Shown here in pieces: positions 1-6,478 of a DNA stretch of 17,576 nucleotides (position 1 is its first letter; each line of letters begins with the position of its first letter). The stretch is from NCBI GenBank assembly GCA_903853285.1, contig CAINTF010000275.1, forward strand, positions 1-17,576, read 5' to 3'. A model generated the notes under the pieces. It worked only from the letters and a program-made list of their open reading frames with translations, searched no databases and was not told the DNA's origin. The DNA comes from an uncultured Acidimicrobium sp. (GTDB lineage: Bacteria; Actinomycetota; Acidimicrobiia; Acidimicrobiales; Ilumatobacteraceae). Position numbers and translations under genes: made by a program.

Positions 1-614
1 GCACTACCAGCAAGTACCGCATCGCCTTCAACCGTCGAGCGACAATCTGAAAACAGAATCGTTACTCGCCTGCCAGCACGAGAACGCGCAAGTTGATTGC
101 TTGCAGTCGTTAATGCTTGAGCAAGGTTGGTTGTGCCATAACCCCGCAAGGAAAGCACAGTGTTGACAACCTGCTCACTTGATCGTGAAACATCCTGCGA
201 CTTTGCAACAACTACATCGTTGCCAAACACCAGCACGCTGTAATCACTTGGCTCGCGACTGGCTACTGCTGCTGCAGCCATTGCCGAATTAGCAAGTGGT
301 TTACCGCCCATTGAGCCGCTTCGATCAACAACCAAACTAAATGCAGTCCCCGGTTTTGTCCAGCCTCGTACTTTGAGGGCATCTACATCGACAGCACCAT
401 GAACCCGAATTTCGTTCAGTCCGTCGAGGCTTGAATCGATGTCGATGTCACCTGCATCTGGCTGATAGTTAACGAGAGTCATCTTGCCAATGCCTCGCGG
501 ACGCGGCTTACCAGTGCGCGCAATTTCGAGCATCACTCGCCCTGCGAGTCGACGTGCAAGTTCACGTAACTTCGGATCAGTGGCTGCAGTGAGGTCAGCA
601 AGCATGCCAAGCAT
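1..614 (-). CDS. VWA domain protein, partial at left edge, start uncertain
   Basis: Metal-binding von Willebrand A protein, probable partner of the MoxR ATPase encoded just upstream on the same strand. Read from the ATG at 614, a MIDAS motif DRSGS lies at residues 97-101, with a following GTTNL threonine and an FSD aspartate. The C-terminus lies beyond the window. The N-terminal part is charged and helical (for example LRELARRLAGR) and does not look like membrane protein. The coding-like frame continues upstream of 614 to about 839 without any ATG, GTG or TTG. This stretch includes SRHDRFEQISPEVGELDEAA, which looks like genuine protein. So 614 is only the first canonical start, and the true N-terminus may arise by frameshifting from moxR. 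VWA proteins paired with MoxR ATPases generally act as chaperones or activators of partner enzymes (family knowledge). The VWA identification is firm; the start is not. Confidence 0.85.
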   Translation of the reverse strand, partial: MLGMLADLTAATDPKLRELARRLAGRVMLEIARTGKPRPRGIGKMTLVNYQPDAGDIDIDSSLDGLNEIRVHGAVDVDALKVRGWTKPGTAFSLVVDRSGSMGGKPLANSAMAAAAVASREPSDYSVLVFGNDVVVAKSQDVSRSSEQVVNTVLSLRGYGTTNLAQALTTASNQLARSRAGRRVTILFSDCRSTVEGDAVLAGS

Positions 615-790
615 TTCATCCGGTGCATCGTTGAGTGCTTCGTCAACAGCAGCCTCATCAAGTTCTCCAACTTCGGGAGAAATCTGTTCAAACCGATCGT
701 GCCGTGAAAGATCACTTCGCGAAACAGTTTTCTTGTTTGCTTGGCTCTCTGCTTGCTCGGCAAGCGCACCCTCTTTAACTGCTGGGTTGG

Positions 791-1750
791 CTAGTTCGAG
801 GTCGTGGCCCCGGTCGGGGCGCCGGCTTTTCCCGCTGACTCATCTCCAGCTTTCGTGCCAAAAACGTCGTTCCATATTTCAGTTACGACATCTTCTGCGC
901 TCCGCACGCTTCCTTCGCGAATACGAATTCGACCACTGATTGCAACAAGTGCGCTGTCAATCCCGATCGCTGGGGAAATGTTCTTTGATGACCGCACCTC
1001 GGCCAAGCTCGCCGCCACCAACGCAGTGTCGATTGCCCCGCGCACCGAAGACCCAACTCGCAAGTCAGGGTGATTGCGTGTGCGACGAACAATTTCGACC
1101 ACGTTGGCAACCCAAGCTGCATCTGGTTGCACTCCGGCATTATTTTTTTGGTTATTCGCCTTGAGATTGCGATCGACAATTGCACATTCATCTTGCGAAG
1201 ACTGATATGTCATTGCAACACGGCACACTCGATCGTAAACAGCACTCGAAATACGCGCAGTACCCACCGCATCAAACGGGTTCATTGCTGCAACAAGTCG
1301 AAATCCGTCTGCGCCAACTACTTTGCCCAGTCGTGGAACAGTAATTTCGCCTTCGCTCATGACCGTGATCAGCACGTTAAGTGTCTCTTCAGGGATTCGG
1401 TTGATCTCTTCTACATACAACAACGAACCTTCACGCAATGCCGTCACAAGCGGACCATCTACGAAAACGTCGGGTGTATAACCGTCGCTCAATACGCGAG
1501 CAGGATCAAAATGGCCGATTAGTCGCGCCGGTGTGAGCTCGGCGTTGCCCTCAACAAACGAAAACCCAACCGACAGGCTTTGCGCAACTGCACGCAACAA
1601 CGTGCTCTTGCCCGTGCCCGGAGGCCCTTCAAGCAACATATGTCGACCAGCAACAAGCGCTGCGACTACCAACTCAATTTCACGTTGGCGCCCGACAACA
1701 TTTCTGCCGACTGCGCTGATGATCTGACTGGATGTTTGCTGATCAGTCAT
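791..1750 (-). CDS. MoxR-family AAA+ ATPase
   Basis: AAA+ ATPase of the MoxR type, a cytosolic ATP-driven chaperone normally working with a VWA partner to mature or activate another enzyme. The Walker A GPPGTGKST is at residues 42-50, the Walker B LLYVEE at 110-115, and a sensor-1-like AAMNPFD follows. The length of 319 residues is typical of the family. The ATG at 1750 overlaps the dehydrogenase stop codon by 8 bases, indicating translational coupling. A GTG or TTG further upstream would only add a tail overlapping the dehydrogenase. The C-terminal 25 or so residues are a Gly/Ala-rich linker where a candidate frameshift site sits. MoxR genes are classically found with methanol dehydrogenase, and here the upstream neighbour is also an alcohol dehydrogenase. 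ChlI/BchI chelatase subunits are related, but this Walker A and overall pattern look MoxR-like. Confidence 0.9.
   Translation of the reverse strand: MTDQQTSSQIISAVGRNVVGRQREIELVVAALVAGRHMLLEGPPGTGKSTLLRAVAQSLSVGFSFVEGNAELTPARLIGHFDPARVLSDGYTPDVFVDGPLVTALREGSLLYVEEINRIPEETLNVLITVMSEGEITVPRLGKVVGADGFRLVAAMNPFDAVGTARISSAVYDRVCRVAMTYQSSQDECAIVDRNLKANNQKNNAGVQPDAAWVANVVEIVRRTRNHPDLRVGSSVRGAIDTALVAASLAEVRSSKNISPAIGIDSALVAISGRIRIREGSVRSAEDVVTEIWNDVFGTKAGDESAGKAGAPTGATTSN
807..833 (-). promoter_or_regulatory. Candidate -1 ribosomal frameshift site at the end of moxR
   Basis: On the minus strand the heptamer GGGAAAA occupies 833-827. In the moxR reading frame it is split G GGA AAA, the canonical X XXY YYZ arrangement. 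Six bases further on, a perfect 5-bp GC stem (GCCCC/GGGGC, loop GACC) occupies 820-807. A -1 slip here enters exactly the frame of the downstream VWA protein, which is open from 839 to the window edge and lacks a start codon before 614. The moxR stop TAG follows at 793-791. All elements were read directly from the sequence; that slippage occurs is inference. The alternatives are a sequencing indel or independent initiation at 614. Confidence 0.45.
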
Positions 1751-2855
1751 ATTTGATGACGCCACGGATGTTTTCTCCGTCACGCATCGCTCGGTAACCC
1801 TCGTTGATGTCGCTCAATGAGTATGTGCGAGTGACGAGACCATCGAGATCCAGTTGGCCTTCGCGATAGAGGTCGAGCAGCTTCGGAATGTCGGAGCGTG
1901 GGTTGCCCGATCCGAAGAGCGATCCAACAAGTTGCTTCTCCATCAAAGTCATGTCAAGCAAACTGATCGATGCACCAAACTCCATTGCAGGGTGAATGTT
2001 CGTTACAACGACACGACCACCCTTTGCAGTAAGTGCCATTGCTTCATGAATCACTGCGCCGCTACCAATGCCCATTGTCATAACAACTTTGTTGGCCATT
2101 GCGCCACGAGTGAGTTCTTGCAATAGTGGGACTGCTTCGGACATCGAATTGGCTGTGTGTGTCGCACCAAACTCCATCGCCTTTTCGCGCTTGAACTCAA
2201 TTGGATCAATTGCGATGATTCGTTTTGCACCAGCAATGCGGGCGCCCTGAATTGCGTTGGCGCCAATGCCACCAATACCAACCACAACGACAGTGTCGCC
2301 AGGCTTTACTTCAGCTGCATAGACGCTCGAGCCCCAGCCAGTTACAACACCACAGCCGAGCAAGCATGCACGATCAAGTGGCACATCTTTTTCAATCTTG
2401 ATACAACTTGCTTCGTGCACGACAGTGTGCTGCGCAAAAGTTCCTAGCAAGCACATCACGCCCAAATCTTTGCCGCCGGCATGATGACGAGAAGTCTGAT
2501 CGCTGATCTGCTTGCCTGAACCCAAGTAAGCACCAAGATCACACAAGTTCTGATGTCCTGTCGAGCAACTCACACAACGACCACACGACGGAATGAAACC
2601 AAATACAACGTGATCGCCAGGCGCAAGCCAACTTACGTTTGTGCCAACTTGTTGCACAACGCCAGCACCTTCGTGGCCGCCAACCATTGGCAACTCAAAC
2701 GGCAGGTCACCCGTAACTACGTGTTCGTCTGAGTGACAAAGACCAGATGCGGCCATCTTGACCAACACTTCATTTGGACCCGGTGCATCAAGCTCAATTT
2801 CCTCGACGCTCCATGGAGCATTTACTTCCCACAACACTGCTGCTTTTGTCTTCAC
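1743..2855 (-). CDS. NDMA-dependent (mycofactocin-associated) zinc alcohol dehydrogenase
   Basis: Zinc-dependent medium-chain alcohol dehydrogenase, 370 residues. It oxidises an alcohol to an aldehyde while retaining its nicotinamide cofactor. Catalytic zinc ligands are Cys40 (GLCHSDEH), His61 (GGHEGAG) and probably Cys168. Structural zinc cysteines are 91, 94, 97 and 105, and the Rossmann motif GIGGIG is at 193-198. The start MKTKAAVLWE, the GHQNLCDLGA segment and the insertion after it match the nicotinoprotein family assayed with N,N-dimethyl-nitrosoaniline, whose members co-occur with mycofactocin genes (family knowledge). The GTG start at 2855 is preceded by a good ribosome site, AGGTGGG, five bases upstream. 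It is divergent from mftA across 102 bases. The substrate cannot be read from the sequence. It is the first gene of the minus-strand set that continues with moxR and the VWA gene. Confidence 0.92.
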   Translation of the reverse strand: MKTKAAVLWEVNAPWSVEEIELDAPGPNEVLVKMAASGLCHSDEHVVTGDLPFELPMVGGHEGAGVVQQVGTNVSWLAPGDHVVFGFIPSCGRCVSCSTGHQNLCDLGAYLGSGKQISDQTSRHHAGGKDLGVMCLLGTFAQHTVVHEASCIKIEKDVPLDRACLLGCGVVTGWGSSVYAAEVKPGDTVVVVGIGGIGANAIQGARIAGAKRIIAIDPIEFKREKAMEFGATHTANSMSEAVPLLQELTRGAMANKVVMTMGIGSGAVIHEAMALTAKGGRVVVTNIHPAMEFGASISLLDMTLMEKQLVGSLFGSGNPRSDIPKLLDLYREGQLDLDGLVTRTYSLSDINEGYRAMRDGENIRGVIKYD

Positions 2856-2957
2856 GATGTCCCACCTTTTGATTGGTCTTTATATGTGGCTCTTTTGGTC
2901 GTACTTCCTACGCTGACGCTAGCCCGAGAGGGGCCATTTGAGTATTGTTGGCAGGTA
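2856..2957. promoter_or_regulatory. Divergent promoter region between the dehydrogenase and mftA
   Basis: This 102-base gap must hold the promoters of both divergent units. On the minus strand a TATAAA hexamer (2884-2879) sits 23 bases before the dehydrogenase GTG and is a reasonable -10 box; no good -35 was found. On the plus strand TATTGT (just before mftA) is a weak -10 candidate. Two direct copies of TTGGTC (2873-2878 and 2895-2900) are spaced 22 bases apart, two helical turns, and could be a regulator site. No TetR-type mftR gene lies in the window. Confidence 0.5.
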
Positions 2958-3092
2958 ATGGAACCCACAGCAACAGCCCAAATAAGCGAAATCGTGCAAG
3001 TAGCGGACTCGGCTAATCAAGCCGTCCAACAAGAAGTCACCGAACTGCTCGTCGAAGAAATCTCTATCGACGGCATGTGCGGCGTCTACTAA
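2958..3092 (+). CDS. mftA: Mycofactocin precursor peptide MftA
   Basis: Precursor of the ribosomally made redox cofactor mycofactocin. The peptide has 44 residues and ends in the diagnostic core IDGMCGVY. The C-terminal Val-Tyr is decarboxylated and crosslinked by MftC, then released as AHDP by MftE (family knowledge). The acidic leader, which includes EVTELLVEEI, is the part bound by MftB. The ATG at 2958 gives the normal short length; the frame is also open further upstream, but there it lies antisense to the dehydrogenase. Spacing to mftB is 25 bases. The ribosome site is weak (AGG only two bases before the ATG). Confidence 0.96.
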   Translation: MEPTATAQISEIVQVADSANQAVQQEVTELLVEEISIDGMCGVY

Positions 3093-3117
3093 GTCAAGCC
3101 AGTTCGTCCTTCACATC

Positions 3118-3384
3118 ATGTCAATCACGCTGGAAACAGCATGCGAATTAAATCCACAAGTAGCACTGCGCCCTGAATCATTTGGTGCGCTCGCCTATCA
3201 CTACGGCAATCGCAAACTTGTTTTCTTAAAACATCCTGACGTTGTTGCTGTGGTGAGTGACGTCGCCGACTACGCGACGCTGCAAGATGCACTCGGCGCG
3301 CACAACATTCAGCCATCGCGTTGGCCGAGTTTCGTAGAAGCCATTGACTCTCTCGCTGCATCGGACATTATTCGTGTCAGGTAA
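3118..3384 (+). CDS. mftB: Mycofactocin chaperone MftB (RRE protein)
   Basis: Small PqqD-like RiPP recognition element that binds the MftA leader and presents it to MftC. It has 88 residues, close to the usual size. The segments VALRPESFGALAYHYGNRKL and FLKHPDVVAVV match the conserved MftB core, and a C-terminal helical segment ends at VR. The ATG at 3118 is the natural start. Its last 11 bases overlap the GTG start proposed for mftC, so the two are translationally coupled. There is no catalytic motif, as expected for a binding protein. Confidence 0.94.
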   Translation: MSITLETACELNPQVALRPESFGALAYHYGNRKLVFLKHPDVVAVVSDVADYATLQDALGAHNIQPSRWPSFVEAIDSLAASDIIRVR

Positions 3385-4531
3385 AACACTCTCCAACCAA
3401 CTCAAGGGCGGTCTCGACGCACCGATTTGTTTGACGTGGGAAATCACCTACGCCTGCAACTTGCAGTGTGTGCACTGTTTGTCGAGTAGTGGCACTCGAG
3501 ACCCACGCGAACTTTCAACAGATCAAGCAAAATCAGTGCTTGACGAATTACGAGACTTGCAAGTTTTTTATATCAACATCGGCGGCGGCGAGCCGATGAT
3601 TCGCAAAGATTTCTTTGAAATTCTTGAACACGCGGAGACCAACAACATCGGGGTCAAGTTTTCAACTAATGGCACATACATCACGGCCGAAAATGCGCGT
3701 CGATTGGCTGCGATGAATTATCTCGACATCCAAATCAGTCTCGACGGCGTCGATGCAATCACAAACGATGCGGTACGCGGCAAGGGCTCTTACGCAACAG
3801 CGATTGCTGCAATGAACCATTTGCGAGATGCCAACTTTGGACAATTCAAAATTTCTGTTGTTGTGACACGACACAACGTCGACCAACTCGATGCATTCAA
3901 AGCACTCGCCGATTCGTATGGCGCGCAATTGCGCATTACTCGCCTGCGTCCATCTGGCAGAGGTGCCGACACGTGGGACGAGTTGCACCCAACGCAACAG
4001 CAACAACGTCAGATTTACGACTGGTTGATGAAGCATGGCGAAAATGTGCTCACAGGCGATTCGTTTTTCCACTTAAATGCATTTGGCGAATCGCTCCCCG
4101 GTCTCAATTTGTGCGGAGCAGGTCGCGTTGTGTGCTTGATCGACCCGATCGGCGACGTGTACGCCTGCCCGTTTGTTATTCACGATCAATTTAAAGCTGG
4201 CTCGCTTTTGAGTGATGGCGGCTTCACCAAGGTGTGGAAAGAAAGCGACCTCTTCTTGTCGCTCCGCGAACCCGAATCAGAAGGCGCATGTTCGGCTTGT
4301 GGAAGTTACGACGCATGCCAAGGCGGATGCATGGCCGCCAAGTTCTTTACAGGGATACCACTCGATGGACCAGACCCAGAGTGCGTGACGGGCCATGGTG
4401 AAGAACTCGTCAAGTCAGCAACAGTCAGCCTTATTCCTAAGCCATCAATGGATCACTCGAGATCTGTAAAGATCAATACTCCACGGCTGGCTTCATCCAA
4501 AGAAGCAGTGCAACGAATGGAACGGGTATGA
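3374..4531 (+). CDS. mftC: Mycofactocin radical SAM maturase MftC
   Basis: Radical SAM/SPASM enzyme that oxidatively decarboxylates the C-terminal tyrosine of MftA and forms the Val-Tyr carbon-carbon bond. The 4Fe-4S SAM motif is Cys28, Cys32 and Cys35 (CNLQCVHC), and the SAM-binding GGGEP is at 70-74. The C-terminal SPASM cysteines include CGAGRVVC, a later ACP, CSACGSYDACQGGC and a final PEC. The chosen GTG start at 3374 overlaps mftB by 11 bases, has GGA about eight bases before it, and gives 385 residues, near the family's normal length. A TTG at 3344 in the same frame would overlap mftB by 41 bases. The stop overlaps the next gene as ATGA. Confidence 0.95.
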   Translation: MSGKTLSNQLKGGLDAPICLTWEITYACNLQCVHCLSSSGTRDPRELSTDQAKSVLDELRDLQVFYINIGGGEPMIRKDFFEILEHAETNNIGVKFSTNGTYITAENARRLAAMNYLDIQISLDGVDAITNDAVRGKGSYATAIAAMNHLRDANFGQFKISVVVTRHNVDQLDAFKALADSYGAQLRITRLRPSGRGADTWDELHPTQQQQRQIYDWLMKHGENVLTGDSFFHLNAFGESLPGLNLCGAGRVVCLIDPIGDVYACPFVIHDQFKAGSLLSDGGFTKVWKESDLFLSLREPESEGACSACGSYDACQGGCMAAKFFTGIPLDGPDPECVTGHGEELVKSATVSLIPKPSMDHSRSVKINTPRLASSKEAVQRMERV

Positions 4532-5142
4532 ACGACGTCAATCCACTGCTGATTATTGGTGCCATCATTATTTCGTATTTCCTTGGCACGTTTCCAAGTG
4601 CGCTCATAGTTGCAAAACGTGGTGGTGTCGACGTAACCGCAGCAGGTTCTGGCAATCCGGGCACTTCCAATGTGGTGCGCTTGCTCGGTTGGAAGTATGG
4701 CCTTGTTGTGTTTCTTGCCGACGTACTCAAGGGTTCTGCTTCCGTTGCAATTGCTTGGTTTGTAATGAACACACAACCAGATGCGCTTCGTGTCTCGTAT
4801 CTTGCATATGCGTGCGGTTACGCCGCGGTAATTGGACATACGTTTCCCATCACTCGCAAGTTTGTCGGTGGCAAGGGTGTCGCAACTGGCGGCGGCGTGA
4901 TGTACGTGCTGTATCCAGTCATGAGTTTGATCTTGTGCACATCATGGTTCGTGCTGCGTAAGACAACGGGCAAGTCATCGGTCGCTTCGCTCATCATCAC
5001 GATTGCTGTTCCTATTTATGTTGCGATCTGGCGTAACGACAACATGTGGGAATTGGCTGCGGCATTAGGACTCGTTGGACTGATCATTATCCGACACCTT
5101 CCAAATATTCGTCGCCTCAAATCTCACGAGGAAAACGCTTAA
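4528..5142 (+). CDS. plsY: PlsY-type acylphosphate:glycerol-3-phosphate acyltransferase
   Basis: Integral membrane acyltransferase of the PlsY family, which moves an acyl group from acyl-phosphate to glycerol-3-phosphate, the first acylation of phospholipid synthesis. All three family motifs are present in order: GSGNPGTSNVVRLLG (from residue 40) followed by DVLKG, GHTFPITRKFVGGKGVATGG (from 103), and RHLPNIRRL near the C-terminus. It has 204 residues with about five to six hydrophobic segments, the normal size. It is coupled to mftC by an ATGA overlap, so it is transcribed inside the mycofactocin operon, which is not its usual setting. Whether it serves general lipid synthesis or something tied to mycofactocin cannot be decided from sequence. 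Confidence 0.93.
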   Translation: MNDVNPLLIIGAIIISYFLGTFPSALIVAKRGGVDVTAAGSGNPGTSNVVRLLGWKYGLVVFLADVLKGSASVAIAWFVMNTQPDALRVSYLAYACGYAAVIGHTFPITRKFVGGKGVATGGGVMYVLYPVMSLILCTSWFVLRKTTGKSSVASLIITIAVPIYVAIWRNDNMWELAAALGLVGLIIIRHLPNIRRLKSHEENA

Positions 5143-5162
5143 AGCTTTCGCGTCTCACATCA

Positions 5163-5771
5163 ATGAATCAGCTCAACGACTTTTTTGCATGGCTTGAGCA
5201 CTTTTCATCGTCGCCTTGGTTTTACCTGATCATCTTTTCGATCGCAATTGCCGACTCAGTCATACCGATCGTGCCAAGCGAAACTCTCGTCATCGTTGGT
5301 GGCGTGAGTGCGGGATCTGGGCACTTATCAATTGCACTCGTGATTTTGGTGGCCGCCGCTGGTGCATTTATTGGTGACAACATGTCGTACCTCATTGGCC
5401 GTGAAGCGAGCGAACGAATACTCAAGCGGTATACCCGCAATGAAAAAAGTCAGCGGAGATTAGAAAAAGTCATTCATCAGATTGAACAGCGCGGTGGAAT
5501 GTTGCTCATCACTGCTCGATTCATTCCCGGTGGTCGCACCCTTTTGACACTTACCTGCGGCATCACACGTCGTGATCATCGCTGGTTCGTTGGATGGATA
5601 GTTGCTGCTGCATCTATTTGGGCGCTTTACGCATCGCTTCTTGGATTTATCGGTGGCAAAGCTTTCCAAGATGACCACACCAAGGCATTTCTGGTTGCCT
5701 TCGGTGGTGCAGTTGGCGCAACTGTGCTGATTGAAGCAGTGCGCTTTGTGCGCAAACGTCTTCGCGCTTAG
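5163..5771 (+). CDS. DedA/VTT family membrane protein
   Basis: DedA (SNARE-associated, VTT-domain) membrane protein of 202 residues; family members are implicated in lipid (undecaprenyl-phosphate or phospholipid) flipping. Seen in the sequence: an N-terminal amphipathic segment, then DSVIPIVPSETLVIVGG, GAFIGDNMSYLIGR, the signature ARFIPGGRT, a hydrophobic WIVAAASIWALYASLLGFIGG and a last membrane segment before a basic tail. The ATG at 5163 follows the plsY stop by 20 bases. The frame is open upstream, but that would overlap plsY by more than 90 bases. It lies between plsY and mftE, so it is the second lipid-related gene inside the mycofactocin operon. Confidence 0.88.
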   Translation: MNQLNDFFAWLEHFSSSPWFYLIIFSIAIADSVIPIVPSETLVIVGGVSAGSGHLSIALVILVAAAGAFIGDNMSYLIGREASERILKRYTRNEKSQRRLEKVIHQIEQRGGMLLITARFIPGGRTLLTLTCGITRRDHRWFVGWIVAAASIWALYASLLGFIGGKAFQDDHTKAFLVAFGGAVGATVLIEAVRFVRKRLRA

Positions 5772-5779
5772 TCTTTGGC

Positions 5780-6457
5780 GTGGCCAACAACATCGCAACC
5801 AACACTTGGTCGCAGGTGGCGAATCGGGAATCAACCATCTTGTTATTGCCGCTCGGATCGTGCGAACAGCACGGCCCGCACCTGCCATTAGACACAGACA
5901 CTCAAATCGCACAACACTTGTGTGCACAAGCCGCCCTGCAGGACGATCGCTTGCTGATTGCCCCAAGTCTGTCCATCACTGCAAGTGGCGAACATGCTGG
6001 CTTTCCCGGCACATTGTCAATCGGAACCGATGCTCTCACCCAGGTTTTGATTGAGATCGTTCGATCGGCCGACTGGTGCAATGGCGTGGTGTTCGTAAAT
6101 GGTCATGGCGGCAATGCCGATGCTGTTGCCGCCGCAGCTCGCACGCTGACCAGTGAGCATCGCAATGTTGCTGCGTGGTGGCCGCGCATCGAGCACGGTG
6201 ATGCTCATGCTGGTGCTAGCGAGACTTCGATAATGCTTGCAATCAACCCCGCGCTGGTCAACATGGCGAAGGCCGAGGCAGGATCAACTACACCAATCAG
6301 CGAAATATCTGCGCAGTTGCGTAGTGGCGGAGTACGCGCAGTTTCGACCAACGGCGTGCTGGGCGACCCAACTACCGCGACATCCGAACACGGTCACAAC
6401 TTGCTCTCGCAATTAACCCACGACCTCGTTACCTTTATTAACGAACACATGAACTAA
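5780..6457 (+). CDS. mftE: Mycofactocin peptidase MftE (creatininase family)
   Basis: Metal-dependent peptidase of the creatininase fold that cuts modified MftA to release the C-terminal Val-Tyr derivative AHDP. The metal-site segment GSCEQHGPHLPLDTDT is at residues 26-41, with Glu29, His31/His34 and Asp38/Asp40 as ligand candidates. The second signature VFVNGHGGN follows near residue 110. The length of 225 residues is slightly short but within the family. The start is a GTG at 5780, eight bases after the dedA stop. Placement between mft genes supports MftE over creatininase itself. Confidence 0.93.
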   Translation: MANNIATNTWSQVANRESTILLLPLGSCEQHGPHLPLDTDTQIAQHLCAQAALQDDRLLIAPSLSITASGEHAGFPGTLSIGTDALTQVLIEIVRSADWCNGVVFVNGHGGNADAVAAAARTLTSEHRNVAAWWPRIEHGDAHAGASETSIMLAINPALVNMAKAEAGSTTPISEISAQLRSGGVRAVSTNGVLGDPTTATSEHGHNLLSQLTHDLVTFINEHMN

Positions 6458-6478
6458 CGAACCAAAGAACACGCAGCC

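Noticed and set aside
533..769. Minus-strand frame starting at a GTG inside the region before the VWA domain
   Set aside because: It is out of frame with the VWA MIDAS motif and its translation is basic and featureless; the neighbouring frame continues directly into the VWA domain.
484..939. Open frame on the plus strand opposite the VWA and moxR genes
   Set aside because: Ser/Arg-rich low-complexity translation, antisense to recognisable VWA and MoxR coding sequence; no family resemblance or ribosome site.
2733..2957. Upstream extension of the mftA frame
   Set aside because: It lies antisense to the alcohol dehydrogenase start and promoter region; MftA precursors are short and the ATG at 2958 gives the normal leader and core.
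3344..3373. TTG start giving MftC ten extra residues
   Set aside because: It would overlap mftB by 41 bases; the GTG at 3374 has a better placed GGA and gives the normal length.
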